A DNA stretch of 64,000 bases from Brachybacterium muris. GTDB taxonomy: Bacteria; Actinomycetota; Actinomycetes; Actinomycetales; Dermabacteraceae. Location of the stretch: NCBI RefSeq assembly GCF_016907455.1, contig NZ_JAFBCB010000001.1:806001-870000 (forward strand), given 5' to 3'. A program made the position numbers and the translations under genes. The notes under the pieces were generated by a model. That model saw only the letters and a program-made list of their open reading frames with translations. It made no database searches and was not told the DNA's origin. Below, piece by piece: positions 29,592-36,808 of the stretch (position 1 is its first letter; every line of letters begins with the position of its first letter).

Positions 29592-30299
29592 ATGAGCACC
29601 GCCCCCACTGCTGACCTGCCCTGGCGCACCAGCGCCCTCCTGCTGGACATGGATGGCACCCTGATCGACTCCGGCCCCACCGTGGTGCGGGCCTGGAACA
29701 CCCTGTTCGCCGAGCTCGGCTCCACCGCCACCTTCGAGCACGACATGCACGGGACGCCCGCCAAGCAAGTGCTCGCCCGCGTGTTCCCCGACATGACCGA
29801 GGACGAGCTCGCAGCGGCCCACGCACGGATCGAGCAGCTCGAGAGCGACGATGTCTCCGAGATCGTGATCCTGCCGGGCACCGCCCGCATCCTCGAGCAG
29901 CTCGACGCGGCGTCGCAGCAGCTGGGCCGGCCCACCTGGACCATCGTCACCTCCTGCACGCAGGCGCTGTTCGGGGCCCGTTGGGCCACCACCGGGCTGC
30001 CAGCCCCGGAGTCGCTCGTCACCGCCGACCAGGTGGAGCGCGGCAAGCCCGATCCCGCCCCCTACCTGCTCGGCGCCGAGCGGATCGGCGTGGACCCCGC
30101 CCACGCCGTGGTCATCGAGGACTCCGTGGGTGGCTTGCGCTCGGGCATCGATGCCGGCTGCGCGACCATCGCGGTCACCACCACCACGCCCGCTGCTGAC
30201 CTCGAGCCCTACGCCCCGGTGCTGCTCACCTCCCTGGACGACCTGGAGGTCAGCGTCGAGGGGGATGATCTGCTGCTGTCCCGCCGCGGCGGGGTCTGA
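29592..30299 (+). CDS. HAD-superfamily phosphatase (subclass IA)
   Basis: A 235-residue phosphatase with HAD motif I LLLDMDGTLIDSG near residue 17, motif II TIVTSC near 120, Lys in ERGKPDPAPYLLGAERIG and motif IV VVIEDSVGGLRSGIDAG. It is of the sugar-phosphate/DOG-phosphatase type; substrate not determinable. ATG 29592 is chosen; a GTG two codons earlier (29586) is possible and TATGAG sits close upstream. It diverges from azlC. Confidence 0.85.
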   Translation: MSTAPTADLPWRTSALLLDMDGTLIDSGPTVVRAWNTLFAELGSTATFEHDMHGTPAKQVLARVFPDMTEDELAAAHARIEQLESDDVSEIVILPGTARILEQLDAASQQLGRPTWTIVTSCTQALFGARWATTGLPAPESLVTADQVERGKPDPAPYLLGAERIGVDPAHAVVIEDSVGGLRSGIDAGCATIAVTTTTPAADLEPYAPVLLTSLDDLEVSVEGDDLLLSRRGGV

Positions 30300-30394
30300 A
30301 CACCCAGCACCGGGGTGGTTCGGCGTGACCGGTCGCACCTGACCGATCGGTGCACCACGGGCCGCGCCTGAAGGGCCGACGAGCGCCCCGCTGA

Positions 30395-30400
30395 TATGCT
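30395..30400 (+). promoter_or_regulatory. -10 element for the asnB-cofE fusion gene
   Basis: TATGCT predicts a start near 30407 and thus a ~108-base leader. The leader is very GC-rich with several short self-complementary blocks (GGGCCCGG and GGGGGAGCCCCC at 30450-30470). GAAAGGA precedes the ATG at 30515. Confidence 0.5.
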
Positions 30401-30514
30401 CGGGCGGCTGATCCCGGTGGGTTCCGGGACCCTCGTCAGGCCCGGTCAGCGGGCCCGGGGGAGCCCCCGATCCACCGGCTGATCGATGCCGTCCCCCTCG
30501 AAAGGACTCGCCCC

Positions 30515-33256
30515 ATGTGCGGAATCTCCGGCAGCTACGGTTTCGGCGCCGATACCGAGGACATCGCGCGGCGGATGAACGCCTGCCTCGCGCACCGCGG
30601 CCCCGACGGGGAGGGCGTGTTCTTCTCCGGCCGCACGGGCCTTGCCCACCGCCGCCTGGCCATCATCGACCGTGCCGGCGGCGACCAGCCGATGACCACC
30701 GCCGACGGTCGCTACACGATCATCTACAACGGTGAGGTCTACAACTACCTCGAGCTGCGCGCCGAGCTCGAGGCCGCCGGGCGCACCTTCGCCACCGACT
30801 CGGACACCGAGGTGCTGCTGCAGGCCCACGCCGAGTGGGGCACCGCCGCCTACGACCGCTTCAACGGCATGTTCGCCTTCGCGATCCACGACGCCGAGAC
30901 CGACACGCTCACCATCGCCCGTGACCACTTCGGCATCAAGCCTCTGTACTACTGGGCCGACGAGGCCACCGGTCGGGTGCTGTTCGGCTCCGAGATCCGC
31001 GCGCTGCTGGCCGCTGAGGCCTTCGAGGCCGCCCCGGACGATCGCGCCGTGTACCGGTACCTGAAGTTCCGCGCGCACGACGACGACGATCAGACCTTCT
31101 TCGCCGGCATCAAGCGCCTGGGTGCCGGTCAGGCCATGGTGGTCGACGCGCGCGGTGTGCGCATCGAGCCCTTTACCCGCCTCCAGGACGAGCTTCGCGA
31201 GATCGCCTCGCGCCCCGGCCGCCCCTACAGCGAGCAGGTGGTGGACGAGTACCGCGAGCGGTTCCTGGAGTCGGTGCGGATGCGGCTGCAGTCCGAGGTG
31301 CCCGTGGGCACCTCCCTCTCCGGTGGTCTGGACTCCTCGGCCGTCGCCGCAGTGATCGCCAAGCACCTGCGCGAGCAGCCCCAGGACGAGGGCTATGCCG
31401 CCGTCGGTGCCCGCCAGAACACCTTCTCGGCCGTGTTCCCGAACTCCAGGAACGACGAGGAGCGGTACGTCGATGCGCTGCTGAGCGACTACCAGGGCCA
31501 GATCACGGCTCATAAGATCCTCCCCTCGGCCACGGAGTTCCTGCAGGACCTCGAGGACTTCGTGCGCACCCAGGAGGAGCCGATCATCTCCTCGGGCCCG
31601 TACGCCCAGTACGCGGTGATGCGCGAGGCCAGCGAGCACGTGACCGTGCTGCTGGACGGCCAGGGAGCCGACGAGATGATGGCCGGGTACAACCCGTACT
31701 TCTACGTGTACCTGCGCCAGCTGCGACGCCAGAAGCGGTTCAAGGACCTGGCCTCGGAGATGGTGGGCTCGCGCGACATCCTGCGCAAGCTGGCCCGCAC
31801 CAAGTTCTCCGGTCGCACCTCCGTGCCGATCGAGGCCCTGCTGAACTCCGGCTTCGTTGCCGCCCACGCGGAGGAGAAGGTCTCCTCGGTGCAGGACGAC
31901 CTCAAGGAGCGCCTGCTGGAGGACACCTTCCGCAGCTCCCTGCCCTCGCTGCTGCGCTACGAGGACAAGAACACCATGCGCTTCAGCATCGAGGGTCGCG
32001 TGCCGTTCGTGGACAAGGAGCTGCTGAAGTTCCTGTTCTCGCTGGACGAGTCGGCCATCATCCACGACGGCTGGAACAAGCGGATCCTGCGCGAGTCCAT
32101 GTTCGGGATCCTCCCGGACATGATCTCCAAGCGCCGCAACAAGATCGGCTTCACCACCCCCGAGAGCGAGTGGTTCCGCAACAACGCCGCCGCCCTGCGG
32201 GAGATCTTCGCCTCGGACACCTTCGCCTCGCGGCCCTACTTCGAGTCCCGCAGCGTGCTGGCCATGTTCGACGACTACATGGCCAATCCCGATAAGTACG
32301 GCACCCTGATGTTCTGGCGCCTGCTGAACGTGGAGCTGTGGATGCGGGCCTTCTTCGACCAGGATGCCGCCCTGTCGGCCGCGATCGAGGGCGCCGCCGC
32401 GAGCGCGCCCGGGGTCGCCACCGCGGAGCCCGACGATGCCGAGGGCGATGACGCCGAGGCGCCCAAGAGCGACTACGACCCCAACCCGGAGAAGCAGCTG
32501 GACCTGGTCTCCACGGTGGACGGTCACGCCTGGCGCCGCTTCCCCCTGCAGACGGGACTGGTGGGTCGCGGTGACGACCTCGAGGCCCTGGTGCGGGGCC
32601 ACGTGGAGCGCTTCGCCGCGGGCCTGCCCGCAGATGCCCTGCCCGCCGGTAGCCCCTGGTACTTCGTGATCAGCGAGAAGATCGTGGCGATCAGCCAGGG
32701 CCGCTCCTGGTTCACCTGGGAGATCACCCCCCGCCGCTCCGCCAAGGTGCTCAGCCGCTTCGTCTCCCGCACCCCGGCCGGGATCGGCCTGGGCGACCCC
32801 ACCACCATGGAGCTCGCCATCCGTGAGGTCGGGCTGCCCCGTGTGGTCGCTGCCTCCGCCGTGGGCGCTGCCGGCAAGGTGATCGGCAAGCGCGGCCTGT
32901 TCTACCAGGTCGTCGGCAACAACGTGCGGGCGATCGACGGCCCTACCGTGTACTCGGCCTTCCCCTCGAACGTCTCCGCGAAGCTGCCGCCGAAGGACCC
33001 CGACGCCGTCTCGGCCCGCCTCTCGGCCGCGATCCGCGCCGCCGACATCCCCGCCGAACTGCGTGAGAGCTTCGCCGGCACCGTGGTGATGGACGCCAAC
33101 GACATCGGCCGCAACGTCCTGGGCTCCGATGTCCAGGTCGCCGGCGACCGCCTCGAGGCGACCTTCGCCGACAACCCGCTGGGCCAGGGACGGCAGCGCA
33201 CCCCGCTGGCGATCCTGGTGGATCTGGGTGAGCCCGGGACCGGGACGACCCGGTGA
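30515..33256 (+). CDS. asnB: asparagine synthetase fused to a CofE-like gamma-glutamyl ligase domain
   Basis: A 913-residue two-part protein. Residues 1-~640 are a glutamine-hydrolysing asparagine synthetase: Cys2 in MCGISGSYG (N-terminal nucleophile glutaminase), HRGPDGEG, NGEVYNYLELR and the ATP-pyrophosphatase loop SLSGGLDSSAV near 266-273. An acidic linker (~626-665) leads to a ~240-residue domain with WYFVISEKIVAISQGRSW, AAGKVIGKRGLFYQV, VRAIDGPTVYSAFP and VVMDANDIGRNVLG. These match the stand-alone CofE-like coenzyme F420-0:L-glutamate ligase family as I know it. The frame is uninterrupted across the join. AsnB alone is ~640 residues, so the extra domain is a real fusion. That it ligates an amino acid in a reaction linked to AsnB is inference. 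Confidence 0.85.
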   Translation: MCGISGSYGFGADTEDIARRMNACLAHRGPDGEGVFFSGRTGLAHRRLAIIDRAGGDQPMTTADGRYTIIYNGEVYNYLELRAELEAAGRTFATDSDTEVLLQAHAEWGTAAYDRFNGMFAFAIHDAETDTLTIARDHFGIKPLYYWADEATGRVLFGSEIRALLAAEAFEAAPDDRAVYRYLKFRAHDDDDQTFFAGIKRLGAGQAMVVDARGVRIEPFTRLQDELREIASRPGRPYSEQVVDEYRERFLESVRMRLQSEVPVGTSLSGGLDSSAVAAVIAKHLREQPQDEGYAAVGARQNTFSAVFPNSRNDEERYVDALLSDYQGQITAHKILPSATEFLQDLEDFVRTQEEPIISSGPYAQYAVMREASEHVTVLLDGQGADEMMAGYNPYFYVYLRQLRRQKRFKDLASEMVGSRDILRKLARTKFSGRTSVPIEALLNSGFVAAHAEEKVSSVQDDLKERLLEDTFRSSLPSLLRYEDKNTMRFSIEGRVPFVDKELLKFLFSLDESAIIHDGWNKRILRESMFGILPDMISKRRNKIGFTTPESEWFRNNAAALREIFASDTFASRPYFESRSVLAMFDDYMANPDKYGTLMFWRLLNVELWMRAFFDQDAALSAAIEGAAASAPGVATAEPDDAEGDDAEAPKSDYDPNPEKQLDLVSTVDGHAWRRFPLQTGLVGRGDDLEALVRGHVERFAAGLPADALPAGSPWYFVISEKIVAISQGRSWFTWEITPRRSAKVLSRFVSRTPAGIGLGDPTTMELAIREVGLPRVVAASAVGAAGKVIGKRGLFYQVVGNNVRAIDGPTVYSAFPSNVSAKLPPKDPDAVSARLSAAIRAADIPAELRESFAGTVVMDANDIGRNVLGSDVQVAGDRLEATFADNPLGQGRQRTPLAILVDLGEPGTGTTR

Positions 33257-33274
33257 CCGGGCCCGGCGCTGGAC

Positions 33275-33280
33275 TAGGCT
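33275..33280 (+). promoter_or_regulatory. -10 element for a near-leaderless thyX transcript
   Basis: TAGGCT predicts a start at about 33287, two bases before the thyX ATG. No ribosome-binding site is visible. Confidence 0.5.
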
Positions 33281-33288
33281 CTGAGGGC

Positions 33289-34014
33289 ATGAGCGAGAAC
33301 GAGATCAGGTTCCGGTCCGATGTGACCGTCCAGCTGGTGAAGTCCGCCGCCCAGGACGGCGACGTGGTGTTCGCAGCCCGCGTCTCCACCCAGGGCGAGC
33401 AGACCCTCGCCACCGCCGGGGAGGATGCCACCGCCCGGGACAAGGGGCTGATCCGCTACCTGATGCGGGACCGCCACGGCAGCCCCTTCGAGCACAACAG
33501 CTTCACCTTCTACGTCGAGGCCCCGATCTTCGTGTTCCGCGAGTTCATGCGGCACCGCATCGCCTCCTACAACGAGGAGTCCGGCCGCTACCGCGAGATG
33601 CGCCCGGTGTTCTACGTCCCCTCCCGCGAGCGGAACCTGGTCCAGGTGGGCAAGCCCGGCGCCTACGTGTTCGAGCCCGGCACCGCTGATCAGCACGAGC
33701 TGGTGGAGGAGTCGGTGCGCACCGAGTCCACCTCCGCCTACCGCTCCTACCAGCGGATGCTCGAGGCCGGGGTGGCCCGCGAGGTGGCCCGCACCGTGCT
33801 GCCGCTGAACCTGTACTCCTCGATGTACACCACCATGAACGCCCGCGCGCTGATGAACTTCCTCAGCCTGCGCACCAAGAAGGACAACGCCGCGTTCCCC
33901 TCGTTCCCGCAGCGGGAGATCGAGATGGTCGCCGAGCAGATGGAGGAGTACTTCCGCCAGGCGATGCCGCTCACCCATGCCGCGTTCGAGGACGGCGGGC
34001 GCATCGCTCCGTGA
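33289..34014 (+). CDS. thyX: flavin-dependent thymidylate synthase ThyX
   Basis: ThyX makes dTMP from dUMP using FAD, NADPH and methylene-tetrahydrofolate. It has 241 residues. The signature RHRxxSxNExSxRY is present as R88-HRIASYNEESGRY. LNLYSSMYTTMNARALMNFLSLR matches the dUMP-binding half. The start is the ATG two bases after the predicted transcript start. It is followed 25 bases later by dapA, a conserved actinobacterial pair. Confidence 0.96.
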   Translation: MSENEIRFRSDVTVQLVKSAAQDGDVVFAARVSTQGEQTLATAGEDATARDKGLIRYLMRDRHGSPFEHNSFTFYVEAPIFVFREFMRHRIASYNEESGRYREMRPVFYVPSRERNLVQVGKPGAYVFEPGTADQHELVEESVRTESTSAYRSYQRMLEAGVAREVARTVLPLNLYSSMYTTMNARALMNFLSLRTKKDNAAFPSFPQREIEMVAEQMEEYFRQAMPLTHAAFEDGGRIAP

Positions 34015-34039
34015 CCACCACACCTCCCGGGAGGAGACC

Positions 34040-34978
34040 ATGACCCAGCACACCCGCCCCGCGCGTCCCTTCGGGGCGGTGGGGACCGCGATGGTCACCC
34101 CGCTCACCGAGGACGCCACCGGCATCGACCTCGATGCTGCTCAGCGCCTCGCCGCCCACGTCGTGGAGCACGGCAACGACATGATCGTCGTCTCCGGCAC
34201 CACCGGGGAGGCGCCCACCCTCAGCGACACCGAGAAGGTGGAGCTGGCCCGCGCCGTGCGCGAGGCCGTGGGCCCCGAGGTGACGATCCTGGCGGGAGTG
34301 GGCACCTACGACACCGCCCACTCGATCCACCTGGCCCGCGCCCACGCCGAGCTCGAGCTGGACGGCCTGCTGGTGGTCACCCCCTACTACTCCAAGCCCG
34401 GCCAGGCGGGGATCATCCAGCACACCCTCGCCGTGGCCGACGCCACCGATCTGCCGGTGATGCTGTACGACATCCCCGGCCGCGCCGGCGTGCCCCTCGC
34501 ACTGGACACCCTGCTGCGGCTGGGGGAGCACCCCCGGATCCTCGCAGTCAAGGACGCCAAGGGCGACCTCCACCAGGCCACCGAGGTGATGCAGCGCACC
34601 GACCTCGCCTACTACTCCGGCGAGGACGCCCTGAACCTGCCGTGGCTCTCGATCGGCGCCTCCGGCATCGTCTCGGTGGTCTCCCAGGTGGCGGGCGACA
34701 TCGACAAGCGCATGATCGACGCCGTGGACCGCTCCGACCTGACCGCCGCCCGCGAGGCCCACCAGCAGCGCACCCCGCTGGTCACGGCGATCATGAACCG
34801 CATGCCTGGTGCCGTCTCCGCGAAGACGGCCCTCGCCCTGCAGGGCGTGCTCCCGCACGCCACGATGCGCTCGCCGCTGCTCGCGGCCGGCGCAGAACAG
34901 ACCCGTGCCCTGGCCGAGGCGCTCGACGCCGCCGCCGGCATCCCCCCACTCGACCCCGCTCGGAGGCCCTCCGCATGA
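34040..34978 (+). CDS. dapA: 4-hydroxy-tetrahydrodipicolinate synthase
   Basis: DapA condenses pyruvate with aspartate semialdehyde, the first step of the DAP branch. It has 312 residues, the usual TIM-barrel length. The Schiff-base lysine is K171 in AVKDAKG, the glycine-rich loop is SGTTGEAPTL near 52-61, and MLYDIPGRAG follows. GGAGGAG lies before the ATG. Its stop overlaps the rnj ATG (ATGA), so the two are translationally coupled. Confidence 0.96.
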   Translation: MTQHTRPARPFGAVGTAMVTPLTEDATGIDLDAAQRLAAHVVEHGNDMIVVSGTTGEAPTLSDTEKVELARAVREAVGPEVTILAGVGTYDTAHSIHLARAHAELELDGLLVVTPYYSKPGQAGIIQHTLAVADATDLPVMLYDIPGRAGVPLALDTLLRLGEHPRILAVKDAKGDLHQATEVMQRTDLAYYSGEDALNLPWLSIGASGIVSVVSQVAGDIDKRMIDAVDRSDLTAAREAHQQRTPLVTAIMNRMPGAVSAKTALALQGVLPHATMRSPLLAAGAEQTRALAEALDAAAGIPPLDPARRPSA

Positions 34979-36669
34979 CCACCGCATTCACCGAACGCCT
35001 GAACCAGCCGCCCAAGGCGCGCCGTGACACCCTGCGCATCATCCCGCTGGGCGGGCTGGGCGACGTGGGCCGCAACATGGCAGTGCTCGAGTTCGACGGT
35101 CGCCTGCTGATCATCGACTGCGGCGTGCTGTTCCCCGAGGACGCCCAGCCCGGCGTCGACCTGATCCTGCCGGACTTCGACTACATCCGTGACCGGCTCG
35201 ACGACATCGCCGCGATCGTGCTCACCCACGGCCACGAGGACCACATCGGGGCCGTTCCCTACCTCCTGCGCCTGAAGCCGGACATCCCCCTGGTGGGCAG
35301 CCAGCTCACCCTGGCCTTCGTCGAGGCGAAGCTCAAGGAGCACCGCATCAAGCCGTACACCTTCGCGGTGAAGGAGGGTCAGAAGGAGTCCTTCGGTCCC
35401 TTCGACTGCGAGTTCGTGGCGGTCAACCACTCCATCCCCGATGCCCTCGCGGTGCACGTGAGCACCCCCGCCGGGACCGTGCTGCACACCGGCGACTTCA
35501 AGATGGACCAGCTGCCGCTGGACGGCCGCATCACCGACCTGCGGGCCTTCGCCCGCCTCGGTGAGCAGGGCGTGGACCTGTTCATGGTGGACTCCACCAA
35601 CGCCGAGGTGCCCGGCTTCACCGTGGGTGAGCAGGAGATCGGCCCCACCCTGGACGCGATCTTCGCCCGCGCGAAGCAGAAGATCGTGGTGGCCTCCTTC
35701 TCCAGCCACGTGCACCGCGTCCAGCAGGTGCTGGATGCTGCCGCGATGCACGGCCGCAAAGTCGCGTTCGTGGGCCGCTCCATGGTGCGCAACATGACCA
35801 TCGCCGCCGAGATGGGCTACCTCCACGTGCCCGACGGCATCCTGGTGGACGTCAAGCGCATCGACGACCTGCCCGATGAGCAGGTGGTGCTGATGTGCAC
35901 CGGCAGCCAGGGCGAGCCGATGGCCGCGCTGGGACGCATCGCCAACCGCGACCACCGCGTCAGCGTGGGCCCCGGTGACGTGGTGATCCTGGCCTCCTCC
36001 CTGATCCCTGGCAACGAGAACGCCGTGTTCCGCGTGGTCAACGGCCTGATGGCACTGGGTGCCGAGGTGGTGCACAAGGGCAACGCCAAGGTGCACACCT
36101 CCGGCCATGCCAGCGCCGGCGAGCTGCTGTACTGCTACAACATCGTGCGCCCGAAGAACGTGATGCCCGTCCACGGCGAGGTGCGGCACCTGATCGCCAA
36201 CGGGAAGGTGGCCGAGGCCACCGGCATCCCCAAGAAGAACGTGGTGCTGGCCAAGGACGGCCGCGTGGTGGACCTCAAGGACGGCGTGGCCAGGATCGTC
36301 GGCGAGATCCCCAACGGGTACGTGTACGTCGACGGCTCCAGCGTGGGCGCGATCTCCGAGGCAGATCTGAAGGACCGCCGGATCCTGGGCGAGGAGGGCT
36401 TCATCTCCCTGTTCGCCGTGGTCAACTCCGAGACCGGTGCCCTCATCGCCGGCCCCGAGATCCACGCCCGCGGCGTGGCCGAGGACGACCAGGTCTTCGA
36501 GAAGATCCGGCCCGAGATCATCAAGGCCCTCGAGCAGGCCGTGGCCGATCAGTCCAACCGCCGCGACACCCACCAGCTGCAGCAGGTGATGCGCCGCGTG
36601 ATCGGCCGCTACGTGTCCCAGCGCCTGCGCCGCCGCCCGATGATCATCCCCATCGTCATCGAGGCCTGA
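34975..36669 (+). CDS. rnj: ribonuclease J
   Basis: RNase J is a metallo-beta-lactamase/beta-CASP ribonuclease with 5'-3' exo- and endonuclease activity, involved in mRNA decay and rRNA maturation. It has 564 residues. The zinc motif HxHxDH is H85-GHEDH-90, followed by HTGDFKMD and SFSSHVHRVQQVLD in the beta-CASP part, and the C-terminal domain ends the protein. It overlaps dapA by four bases. A good terminator follows. Confidence 0.96.
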   Translation: MTTAFTERLNQPPKARRDTLRIIPLGGLGDVGRNMAVLEFDGRLLIIDCGVLFPEDAQPGVDLILPDFDYIRDRLDDIAAIVLTHGHEDHIGAVPYLLRLKPDIPLVGSQLTLAFVEAKLKEHRIKPYTFAVKEGQKESFGPFDCEFVAVNHSIPDALAVHVSTPAGTVLHTGDFKMDQLPLDGRITDLRAFARLGEQGVDLFMVDSTNAEVPGFTVGEQEIGPTLDAIFARAKQKIVVASFSSHVHRVQQVLDAAAMHGRKVAFVGRSMVRNMTIAAEMGYLHVPDGILVDVKRIDDLPDEQVVLMCTGSQGEPMAALGRIANRDHRVSVGPGDVVILASSLIPGNENAVFRVVNGLMALGAEVVHKGNAKVHTSGHASAGELLYCYNIVRPKNVMPVHGEVRHLIANGKVAEATGIPKKNVVLAKDGRVVDLKDGVARIVGEIPNGYVYVDGSSVGAISEADLKDRRILGEEGFISLFAVVNSETGALIAGPEIHARGVAEDDQVFEKIRPEIIKALEQAVADQSNRRDTHQLQQVMRRVIGRYVSQRLRRRPMIIPIVIEA

Positions 36670-36697
36670 GCAGGGCCGCCGCCCACGGCGACCGGGC

Positions 36698-36740
36698 CGA
36701 GGATCACGCCCCAGCATCCATCGCTGCGGCGTGATCCTCG
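36698..36740 (+). terminator. terminator after rnj
   Basis: A 13-bp perfect stem (CGAGGATCACGCC with GGCGTGATCCTCG), with an internal CAGC/GCTG extension, ends in CCCTGT. It lies 28 bases after the rnj stop. Confidence 0.85.
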
Positions 36741-36795
36741 CCCTGTGCGGGGAGAGTCCGGGGCCCGCTTCCCGGGCATGACGGGGCCCACGCGG

Positions 36796-36801
36796 TAGAT
36801 T
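36796..36801 (+). promoter_or_regulatory. -10 element for near-leaderless ftsK
   Basis: TAGATT predicts a start at about 36808, one base before the ATG at 36809. The upstream in-frame TTG (36800) lies inside the -10 and is rejected as start. Confidence 0.55.
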
Positions 36802-36808
36802 GGCCATC

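Noticed and set aside
30446..32602. A 718-codon reverse frame over asnB
   Set aside because: Shadow of the asparagine synthetase coding strand, without domains.
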